The translations under genes and the position numbers were made by a program. Below, piece by piece: positions 58,281 to 64,000 of a stretch of DNA of 64,000 nt. Source of the stretch: Poindextera sp035604135. GTDB taxonomy: Bacteria; Pseudomonadota; Alphaproteobacteria; Caulobacterales; Caulobacteraceae. Where the stretch lies: positions 21,372 to 85,371 of the forward strand of contig DATNJB010000085.1 in assembly GCA_035604135.1 (NCBI GenBank), given 5' to 3'. Below the pieces are notes generated by a model that had not been told where the DNA came from, did not search any database, and saw only the letters and a program-made list of their open reading frames with translations. Position 1 is the first letter of the stretch. Every line of letters begins with the position of its first letter.

Positions 58281-58875
58281 GCTCGGCGCCCTCGGCGTCC
58301 TTTGTCACCCGCAGCGTGCCCGCCGGCGCCGGTTTCAGGAGTTCAGCCTCCGGCTTCGACAGATAGAGCCAGTGCGGCCAGTCGGAGCGCCCTAGGAGCA
58401 CCACCTGGCGGTCGTGGTACGGTTTGATGTCCTCACCGGGGGCGGTGGTCAGCAGCGTGAAGTCGCCCCCGGCCGTGTCGTCATTCGCCGGCCGCCAGAT
58501 CCCCGCGATGCACAGGAAGTCCTCGCGCGCGGCCGTAAACCGGTAGCGGGTCTTCGGGTACTTCGCGCCCACGTACTCGAAGAAGGCCGAGACGGGGATC
58601 AGGCAGCGCCGGCTGTCCTTGAAACGCCGTTCGTCGGAGCGGAAGTTAAAGATCGGGCTCGCCTTCGGCCGGGGCGGCGGGAAGCCGAACCGCATGGGCG
58701 CAAGCTCGACGCCGTTGGCCGCAAGTCGCATGACCGCGGCGATCTCGCTGATGTGCACGTGCGGGCGCGGCGGCAGATCGAGCTCGCTCTGCTGGGTCGG
58801 CATGCCCCATTCGATCGCCTCCATCGCCGCGCAGTAAGCGCGGTAGGCGATGTCCTGCTCGAAGCCGTTGCACAT
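58264..58875 (-). CDS. SOS response-associated peptidase (SRAP, YedK/HMCES family)
   Basis: The 203-residue protein keeps the SRAP residues: Cys2 (MCNG), which links to abasic sites in ssDNA after Met removal, Asn77 and Arg79 (FNFRSD), Glu100 (AFFEY) and His154 (PYHDRQ). The motifs deviate from the usual MCGR, NARxE and FYEW, so it is a divergent member. It starts 5 nt after mazG on the same strand, so the two are probably cotranscribed. Confidence 0.88.
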   Translation of the reverse strand: MCNGFEQDIAYRAYCAAMEAIEWGMPTQQSELDLPPRPHVHISEIAAVMRLAANGVELAPMRFGFPPPRPKASPIFNFRSDERRFKDSRRCLIPVSAFFEYVGAKYPKTRYRFTAAREDFLCIAGIWRPANDDTAGGDFTLLTTAPGEDIKPYHDRQVVLLGRSDWPHWLYLSKPEAELLKPAPAGTLRVTKDAEGAEPSLLR

Positions 58876-58880
58876 CGGCT

Positions 58881-59687
58881 CTAGCCGCGCTCGGCGCGCT
58901 TTGCCGCGTCCCAGAGCCCGTCCATCTCCGCCAGGTCCGACTGTTCTGGCGTACGGCCGCGCGCCGCCAAGGCCTGCTCGATCGCATGGAAGCGGCGAGC
59001 GAACTTGGCGTTCGCCGCCCGCAGCGCATCCTCCGGGTCGACGTCGAGCATCCGCGCCAGGTTTGCGCAGACGAAGAGCACGTCGCCCATCTCCTCGCGC
59101 ACCTTGGCCGCATCGCCAGCCGCGGTCTCGGCGGCGAGCTCGCCCAGCTCCTCGTGCAGCTTCTCGATCACGTCCTCAGGCTTGGCCCAGGTGAATCCGA
59201 CGCGGGCGGCGCGGCGCGTGAGCTTCTCGGCGCGCATCAGCGCGGGCAGGGCGGCGGGCACGCCATCCAGGATGCTGGCCTGGCTCGCCTTGGCGGCGCG
59301 TTCCTCGGCCTTGATCTTGTCCCACGCTCGGGTCTGCTCGGCGGCGTCCCGATGGCTAGCTTCACCAAAGACATGAGGATGCCGCCGGATCATCTTATCG
59401 CAGATGCGCTCGGCGACGTCCGTGAAGGTAAACGCGCCGTCCTCCTCGGCCATGCGGGCGTGATAGACCACCTGTAGCAGCAGATCGCCCAGCTCTTCCT
59501 TCAGTTCGCCCAGGTCGCCACGGTCGATCGCCTCGGCCACCTCGTAGGCTTCCTCGATCGTGTAAGGCGCGATGGTCGCGAACGTCTGTTCCAGATCCCA
59601 TGGGCAGCCGCCGTCTGGATCGCGCAGCCGGGCCATGATCGCGATCAGGCGGGCGAGGGGGTCGGATTCGGTGGGCGGGCCTCTCAT
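58881..59687 (-). CDS. mazG: Nucleoside triphosphate pyrophosphohydrolase MazG
   Basis: The 268-residue protein has two MazG domains, the first with PWDLEQTFATIAPYTIEEAYEVAEAI and ELKEELGDLLLQVVYHARMAEE (the ExxE...ExxD Mg site), the second with KLHEELGELAAE and VREEMGDVLFVCANLARML. It hydrolyses NTPs to NMPs and PPi and cleans abnormal nucleotides. In many relatives it follows hflX directly; here two genes separate them and it is on the other strand. Confidence 0.95.
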   Translation of the reverse strand: MRGPPTESDPLARLIAIMARLRDPDGGCPWDLEQTFATIAPYTIEEAYEVAEAIDRGDLGELKEELGDLLLQVVYHARMAEEDGAFTFTDVAERICDKMIRRHPHVFGEASHRDAAEQTRAWDKIKAEERAAKASQASILDGVPAALPALMRAEKLTRRAARVGFTWAKPEDVIEKLHEELGELAAETAAGDAAKVREEMGDVLFVCANLARMLDVDPEDALRAANAKFARRFHAIEQALAARGRTPEQSDLAEMDGLWDAAKRAERG

Positions 59688-59783
59688 GGGGTCCTTGAAT
59701 GCGGCAAGGCAGGCTCCCGACCTAGGCGCGACCCCGACGAATGTCTATGCCGAGCCCGACACGAACCATCGCGAGGGCCGAGC

Positions 59784-60305
59784 GTGCCGGACATCGAGGT
59801 CAGACAAGCAGAGCCCGGCGAGCGCGTGGCGCTCGAAAACATGTTCCAGCTCTACGTCCACGACTTCTCTGAGCAGTGGTGGGACCGCCCCTATGGCGAG
59901 CTTGAGAACAACGGCAGGTTTGGCGACGATCAATTTTTTGATCCCTACTGGGAAGAACAGCAGCATATTCCGCTGCTGATTAGGCTCGACGGCAACCTTG
60001 TCGGCTTTGCCCTGCTGGACGCGAGCTCGCACAGCGGCGCAGACGTCGACCGTGACATGGCTGAGTTCTTCGTCGTGCGAAAACACCGCCGCGGCGGGGT
60101 CGGAACGGCGGCGGCCCACGCCATCTTCACCGCCTATCCTGGCCGCTGGGAGGCCGCAGTCGCCCGCCGCAACACCGGCGCGCTGCCCTTCTGGCGCAAC
60201 GCCGTCGCCACGCACCCCGCCGTGAGCGATATCGAGGAGGTGGATGTCGACAGCGCACTCTGGAACGGCCCTGTGCTGCGGTTCCGCATCGGGGAGCGGC
60301 GTTGA
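59784..60305 (+). CDS. GNAT family N-acetyltransferase
   Basis: The 173-residue protein has an LIRLDGNLVGFALL strand pair, then MAEFFVVRKHRRGGVGTAAAHAIFTAYPGRWEAAVARRNTGALPFWRNAV. The RRGGVG loop binds CoA pyrophosphate, and the ending AxxFW-x-N is as in GNATs of the YhhY/puromycin group. Substrate unknown. GTG at 59784 is the start. It is divergent from mazG. Confidence 0.87.
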   Translation: MPDIEVRQAEPGERVALENMFQLYVHDFSEQWWDRPYGELENNGRFGDDQFFDPYWEEQQHIPLLIRLDGNLVGFALLDASSHSGADVDRDMAEFFVVRKHRRGGVGTAAAHAIFTAYPGRWEAAVARRNTGALPFWRNAVATHPAVSDIEEVDVDSALWNGPVLRFRIGERR

Positions 60306-60333
60306 GGGCAGCGCGCTGTACGGCCGCCCGCGA

Positions 60334-60349
60334 GCGATATCCGTATCGC
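60334..60349. terminator. Short palindromic hairpin between convergent genes
   Basis: gcgata-tccg-tatcgc is a 6-bp stem with a 4-nt loop between the GNAT stop and the MBL-fold gene stop. It could end both transcripts. The following 30 bases are AT-rich compared with the rest of the window. Confidence 0.35.
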
Positions 60350-60388
60350 GTCTAAGATAGATTATCAGCAATAACTGCGGTGCTCGAG

Positions 60389-61207
60389 CTAGGGCGCGTC
60401 TGGCGTAACGAAGCGAAGACCGTCGTATGCGGGCTCAACACCGTTTGGAAGTTCATGGCACAGTGTATTGAAATCCATATCGATATGCATGTTCGTCAGA
60501 ATCGCCCGCTCCGGTTTGACTCGCCCGATCCACTCAAGCGTTCGCTCGAGATGGGCGTGCGTCGGGTGTGGCGCGTAACGCAGGGCGTCGACGATCCACA
60601 CGTCGACCCCCGCGAGCGCGGCGAAGGCCGCCTCAGGCAAGCCCACGACGTCGCAGGAATAGGCAACCGATCCAAAGCGATAGCCGACGCAACGGACGCC
60701 GCCGTGGTCCTGGTCGAAGCTCACGATCGGAATCGCGCCTGACGGCCCCTCGATGCTCCAATGGACGCCATGCGGCGGCAGGAGGTGGTCGTCGCAGACC
60801 GCGGGATAGCCGCCCTCGCCCCGGAAGATGTAGCCGAAGCGGCGCATCAACGTGGCGTGGGTCGGGGCATCCATGTAGCAGGGCGTCCGCCGACGGTTGC
60901 GCAGCGCAAAGGCGCGGACGTCGTCGATGCCGTGCACCTGGTCGGCGTGGTCGTGGGTGAAGAGAACGGCATCCAGACGCTTCACGCCGGCCGCCGCCGT
61001 CTGCAGGCGCAGATCCGGTGAGGTATCCACCAAGAGCGTGGTCGCGTGCTCCGGCCCGGCGTCGGTCGGCCGGCGGACGAGGATCGAGCAGCGGCTGCGC
61101 TGGTTGCGTGGCTCGGCCGGATCGCACGCGCCCCAGGCGCCGTCCGCGCGCGGTACGCCCGCGGAGGATCCGCACCCCAGAATCGTGAACTCGAGCGAGC
61201 CAGTCAC
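60389..61207 (-). CDS. MBL-fold metallo-hydrolase (PhnP/RNase Z-like)
   Basis: The 272-residue protein begins FTILGCGSSAGVPRADGAWGACDP and has the metal motif FTHDHADQVHGIDDVRAF plus DQDHGG, DALRY and the closing NMHIDMD, as in the PhnP-type phosphodiesterase group that sits next to tatD in Alphaproteobacteria. Likely a cyclic phosphodiesterase; substrate not proven. It overlaps the tatD gene by 4 nt and is the last gene of the tmk-holB-tatD string. Confidence 0.9.
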   Translation of the reverse strand: MTGSLEFTILGCGSSAGVPRADGAWGACDPAEPRNQRSRCSILVRRPTDAGPEHATTLLVDTSPDLRLQTAAAGVKRLDAVLFTHDHADQVHGIDDVRAFALRNRRRTPCYMDAPTHATLMRRFGYIFRGEGGYPAVCDDHLLPPHGVHWSIEGPSGAIPIVSFDQDHGGVRCVGYRFGSVAYSCDVVGLPEAAFAALAGVDVWIVDALRYAPHPTHAHLERTLEWIGRVKPERAILTNMHIDMDFNTLCHELPNGVEPAYDGLRFVTPDAP

Positions 61208-61980
61208 GGACGCGGGATCCGGTCGAACAGCGCGAAGAAGGCGTCCTCGGTTCTAGCCTCTGCGTCGGCCACATCCCAGCCCCGAATCTCGGCGAGCTTG
61301 GCCAGCACGTAGGACAAATACGCGGGCTCGTTCCGTCGTCCGCGCATCGGGACCGGCGCGAGGTAGGGACAGTCGGTTTCGACCAGAATCCGCTCGGCCG
61401 GAAGGTCATGGATGACCGCCCTCACCGCCTCCGCCGTCTTGAAGGTCGCGATCCCCGAGACGGAGAACCAGGCGCCCAGCGCCGCCGCCCGGCGGGCCAG
61501 CTCCGGCCCGCTCGTATAGCAGTGCATCAGCAGCTTGAATGGCCCCTGAGCGTGCTCTTCTTCAAGGATTTCAGCCATTTGTGTATCAGCGTCGCGGGCA
61601 TGCACGATCAGCGGAAGGCCGCTCTCGCGCGAGCTGTGGATATGTGTACGGAAGACCTGGACCTGCGCCTCGCGGGGGCTATGATCGTAAAAGAAGTCGA
61701 GCCCTGATTCGCCGATCGCGACCACACGAGCGCTGATGCGGTCAGTAAGATCGTTAACAAAAAGTGTAAGAAAATCTTTCGATTCGTGCGGATGGACGCC
61801 GATCGAGCACCAGATATCGCCATGCGTCTCGGCGATTTCGCGAACCGCCGCAAACCGGTCGATCCGATCACAGATGGTGACCATGATCCGCACGCCGGCC
61901 GCCCGCGCGCGGGCGATCACATCCTCCCGATCATTCGCGAATTGGGTTGCATGAAGGTTGACGTGACTATCGATGAGCAT
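61204..61980 (-). CDS. TatD-family metal-dependent hydrolase
   Basis: The 258-residue TIM-barrel protein has CSIGVHPHESKDF, AIGESGLDFFYD, LPLIVHARDAD, HCYTSGPELAR and LVETDCPYLAPVP, the TatD metal ligands and signature. The first motif reads DSHVNLH, so the second His of the usual H-x-H is Asn8. TatD enzymes are 3'-5' DNA exonucleases or D-aminoacyl-tRNA deacylase-like; the role here is not fixed. It follows holB by 8 nt; metG, often between them, is absent. Confidence 0.9.
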   Translation of the reverse strand: MLIDSHVNLHATQFANDREDVIARARAAGVRIMVTICDRIDRFAAVREIAETHGDIWCSIGVHPHESKDFLTLFVNDLTDRISARVVAIGESGLDFFYDHSPREAQVQVFRTHIHSSRESGLPLIVHARDADTQMAEILEEEHAQGPFKLLMHCYTSGPELARRAAALGAWFSVSGIATFKTAEAVRAVIHDLPAERILVETDCPYLAPVPMRGRRNEPAYLSYVLAKLAEIRGWDVADAEARTEDAFFALFDRIPRP

Positions 61981-61988
61981 GGTCGCGG

Positions 61989-62993
61989 CTAGGCCTTCGC
62001 CGCCGCGCGCAGCTCGCCGATCGCCGTCCAGAAGGCGTCGGCGCGGTCAAGGTTCAAGCCGTCGACCTCACCGGGCAGCGCAGCGAGCCGCGTCGCAATC
62101 TCGGCCCAGCGGGCGCTTTCCCGTGCGCCCTCCCCGGCCGCGGCGATGGCGACGACACGCGCCTGGTCGCTGAGCCGCTCGACGAGGACGGCGAAGCGCT
62201 CGGCGCCTTCGCCGCCGCGGAATCCGTCCGCCAACGCTTGCAGCGCCGTAAGGTCGGCGTTCGGAAGGCGGCCCATCAGGGCGCGCGCCGCCTCGTCTGC
62301 CGCAATTCCTCCTCGCGCAAGATATTGCAACGCCTGACCTGGCGCGCCATGCGCCATCCGCGCCAAATGCAAGACGTCTTCCCCGGATGCATCGGTCCGG
62401 CGGCGGACGAAGTCGGCGACGGCCTCGTCGGGCCAGGGACGGAAGGCCAGCCGTCGGCAGCGGGAGCGGATGGTGTCGAGCAGCGCGCCGGGCGCGTGAC
62501 TGATCAGCAGCAACACCCCGCGTTCAGGCGGCTCCTCCAATATCTTTAGTAATGCATTGGCGCCACTCGCATTTAGGTCGTCGACCGCATCGACAATGGC
62601 AACGCGCCAGCGGGCAAGACCCGGGGCCTTGGAGAAGAACTCCGGCAGCCGGCGCGCCTCTTCGACGGGGATGACCTTTCGCGCCTTGCCGTCGTCGGTC
62701 CAGCGCTCGATCACCAAAAGGTCCGGGTGCGAGCGCGCGGCGACCAGCTGGCTGACAGGATCCTCGGGCGAAGCGCCCAGTTGGCCGAAGGCCGGGTCGG
62801 CCGCCGCCCCAAGCAGGCGACGGGCGGCGCGGTAGGCGAAGGTGGCCTTACCCATCCCCTCGGGTCCGGTGAGCAGCCAGCCGTGGTGCAGGCGATTGCG
62901 CTCAAGCGCGGCGAGGAACGTCGTCTCGACCCGTTCGCCGCGCTCGTAGCCGTAGACGGCGCGCGGATGCGGGATCGACGGGGTCTCAGCCAC
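61989..62993 (-). CDS. holB: DNA polymerase III subunit delta'
   Basis: This 334-residue AAA+ clamp-loader subunit has FLAALERNRLHHGWLLTGPEGMGKATFAYRAARRLLG (degenerate Walker A), VAIVDAVDDLNASGANALLKILEEPPERGVLLLISHAPGALLDTIRSRCRRL (sensor 1 and the SRC motif). It loads the beta clamp with DnaX and HolA. The gene start overlaps the tmk end by 8 nt. Confidence 0.94.
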   Translation of the reverse strand: MAETPSIPHPRAVYGYERGERVETTFLAALERNRLHHGWLLTGPEGMGKATFAYRAARRLLGAAADPAFGQLGASPEDPVSQLVAARSHPDLLVIERWTDDGKARKVIPVEEARRLPEFFSKAPGLARWRVAIVDAVDDLNASGANALLKILEEPPERGVLLLISHAPGALLDTIRSRCRRLAFRPWPDEAVADFVRRRTDASGEDVLHLARMAHGAPGQALQYLARGGIAADEAARALMGRLPNADLTALQALADGFRGGEGAERFAVLVERLSDQARVVAIAAAGEGARESARWAEIATRLAALPGEVDGLNLDRADAFWTAIGELRAAAKA

Positions 62994-63627
62994 GCGCGAG
63001 CGTCCCGAGCCGTTCCTCGACCGCCCGCCAGACGGCCGCCTCCACGGCCCCGACGCCGGCGTCGGCGGCGATGACCATGCAGCGCTCCGGCTCGCGCGCG
63101 GCGATATCGAGGAAAGCCTGGCGTAGCCGTTCGTGGAAAGCCCGGCCTTTGGCCTCGAACCGGCGTTCCCGCCCGGCGCGGCCGGCCGCGCGCTTCAGGC
63201 CAAGCCCGACCGGCAGATCGAGCACGAGCGTCAGGTCGGGCATGCAGAGGCCAACCACCTGCTGCTCCAGGGCCGCGATCAGCGCCGGCGGCGCGCCGCC
63301 GCCGGCCCCCTGGTAGGCGCGGGTCGAGTCGAGGAAGCGGTCGCACACCACCCAGGCGCCGCGCGCGAGGGCCGGCTCGATCACGCGCTCGATGTGGTCG
63401 CGGCGCGCCGCGTACATCAACAGCGTCTCGGTCGTCGGGGACCAGCGGTCGGGCGCGCCCTCGACGAGCAGCGCGCGGATCGCCTCGGCCCCAGGCGACC
63501 CGCCTGGCTCGCGGGTCGCGACCACCTCGCGACCGGCGGCCGTCAGTCGCTGCATCAGCCGGGCGGCCTGGGTCGACTTGCCGGTCCCCTCGCCGCCCTC
63601 GAGCGTGATGAAGCGTCCTTGGCGCAT
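62986..63627 (-). CDS. tmk: Thymidylate kinase
   Basis: The 213-residue kinase makes dTDP from dTMP. FITLEGGEGTGKSTQAARLMQRL (P-loop), TREPGGSPGAEAIR (DRE-type dTMP site), YAARRDHIERVI, VVCDRFLDSTRAYQGAGGG and a lid with RAGRERRFE are all present. It is the first gene of the string. The genes that often precede it (dacA/rlpA type) are not here; a tRNA fragment is. Confidence 0.96.
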   Translation of the reverse strand: MRQGRFITLEGGEGTGKSTQAARLMQRLTAAGREVVATREPGGSPGAEAIRALLVEGAPDRWSPTTETLLMYAARRDHIERVIEPALARGAWVVCDRFLDSTRAYQGAGGGAPPALIAALEQQVVGLCMPDLTLVLDLPVGLGLKRAAGRAGRERRFEAKGRAFHERLRQAFLDIAAREPERCMVIAADAGVGAVEAAVWRAVEERLGTLARG

Positions 63628-63725
63628 GTCCGCTCAATCGGCCGTATCAACCGTCGGCGCAAGACTGCGGCCATCGGCCAACGCTGGAGCGGGCGGCAGG
63701 TGCCTGTTAAGAGGCCGCGGCCAGC

Positions 63726-63764
63726 GGACGGGTGGCCGAGTGGTTGAAGGCAGCGGTCTTGAAA
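63726..63764 (+). tRNA. tRNA-Ser(UGA), 5' half only
   Basis: ggacggg starts a tRNA whose acceptor 5' strand, D-arm (gccgag ... ggttgaaggc) and anticodon loop cttgaaa (UGA) match a serine tRNA. After base 63764 the 3' strand of the anticodon stem should read accgc but reads agcgg, and no variable arm, T-arm or matching cccgtcc acceptor strand follows before the window ends. It is therefore a broken copy, probably cut by integration at the anticodon loop. Confidence 0.65.
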
Positions 63765-63821
63765 AGCGGCGAGGTTTGAGCCGCTTAGCGCCGTTCTGAG
63801 GCGCTGTAAGCCGTTTCGGCT
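63764..63821. repeat. Three tandem hairpins directly after the tRNA break
   Basis: Stems: aagcggc/gccgctt (63764-63786, 9-nt loop), agcgcc/ggcgct (63787-63805, 7-nt loop) and agccg/cggct (63809-63821, 3-nt loop). On the minus strand the last stem is followed by tttt, so the set could end transcription coming from the gene at 63902 and beyond. They could also be part of a recombination site. Confidence 0.5.
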
Positions 63822-63870
63822 CGACACCCGAGGGCGGTTGCGCCGTTCGAAACCATCCCGCACCGTTTCA

Positions 63871-63891
63871 TTGGTGGCAAGTTTGGTGGCA
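63871..63891. repeat. 9-bp direct repeat, possible integrase arm-type sites
   Basis: ttggtggca occurs at 63871-63879 and 63883-63891, 12 bp apart start to start. Short direct repeats at such a place resemble arm-binding sites of tyrosine recombinases near an attachment site; no integrase gene is in view. Confidence 0.35.
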
Positions 63892-63901
63892 GGCGGACAG
63901 C

Positions 63902-64000
63902 TTACGTCTGCGTCGTCCAATACGGTGACAGCTCAGGCGCGCCCAGGACGGGCTCCAGGTCGGCGTCGATGCCGAGCGCATCGAGCACGCCGACGATCTG
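63902..64000 (-). CDS. C-terminal end of an unknown protein, cut by window edge
   Basis: On the minus strand the frame is open from the window end to a TAA at 63902 and encodes 32 residues (QIVGVLDALGIDADLEPVLG, then APELSPYWTTQT). Codon positions are GC-rich at the third base, as in real genes here. Too short to identify. If the broken tRNA marks an integrated element, this would be its first gene. Confidence 0.45.
   Translation of the reverse strand, partial: QIVGVLDALGIDADLEPVLGAPELSPYWTTQT

Noticed and set aside
63726..63815. Complete tRNA-Ser gene of normal length
   Set aside because: The anticodon stem does not close and no T-arm or acceptor strand follows, so only the 5' half is accepted.
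1..64000. CRISPR arrays, rRNA genes, insertion sequences and known riboswitches
   Set aside because: I saw no regularly spaced repeats, no transposase or integrase frame, and no sequence resembling rRNA or a common riboswitch core.

Overview
The window is 64 kb of high-GC DNA from an alphaproteobacterium, most like Caulobacterales and relatives. Evidence for this: a fused ispDF gene; the chain ntrB-ntrC-ntrY-ntrX-dat-hfq-hflX; a pyruvate dehydrogenase operon whose E1 beta subunit carries its own lipoyl domain; an mce-DUF1467-lolCD group; a recG/sdhE/mfd block; and a two-receiver, degenerate-GGDEF protein built like the Caulobacter cell-cycle effector PopA. Genes are tightly packed, many overlapping by ATGA or TGATG, and no stretch over about 250 bases lacks a feature.

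Layout. 1-12 kb: lipid and acyl-CoA metabolism (two AMP-forming acyl-CoA ligases, methylmalonyl-CoA epimerase, a PLP decarboxylase), the LolCD lipoprotein exporter, an RNA methyltransferase, a GFA-family protein, and a frameshifted 2-hydroxychromene-2-carboxylate isomerase gene followed by a Trp-codon-rich leader inside a hairpin. Four related intergenic inverted repeats lie here. 12-20 kb: recG, sdhE, mfd, a membrane protein and popA. 20-30 kb: alpha-methylacyl-CoA racemase, BrkB-type membrane protein, TusA-like protein, MFS carrier, a three-gene ABC operon without a binding protein, and the GDP-L-fucose pair gmd-fcl. 30-39.6 kb: rpmF, eno, ftsB and the pdhA-pdhB-(two GFA genes)-pdhC-gpx-lpd operon; palindromic repeats sit in frame in the linkers of PdhB and PdhC.

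39.6-45.2 kb is an accessory block that interrupts the usual order between lpd and lipA: an outer-membrane protein with a Cys cluster plus DUF2946 (possibly copper-related), an acyl ligase, a GNAT, an ArsR-SRPBCC pair, and a membrane-anchored TIR protein whose ribosome binding site lies in a perfect 10-bp hairpin. 45.2-57.3 kb returns to core genes: lipA, RatA/Coq10, pncC-type CinA, ispDF, ntrBCYX, dat, hfq, hflX. NtrC and NtrX both lack the GAFTGA loop needed to work with sigma-54, and NtrX has His in place of the Walker B Asp. 57.3-63.6 kb: an unrecognised toroid-type protein behind a perfect alphaproteobacterial LexA box, an SRAP protein, mazG, a GNAT, and the tmk-holB-tatD-MBL string.

The window ends at a tRNA-Ser(UGA) gene that matches a normal tRNA only as far as the anticodon loop. 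It then passes into three tandem hairpins, a 9-bp direct repeat and the end of an unknown gene, which looks like the edge of an integrated element whose body lies outside the window.
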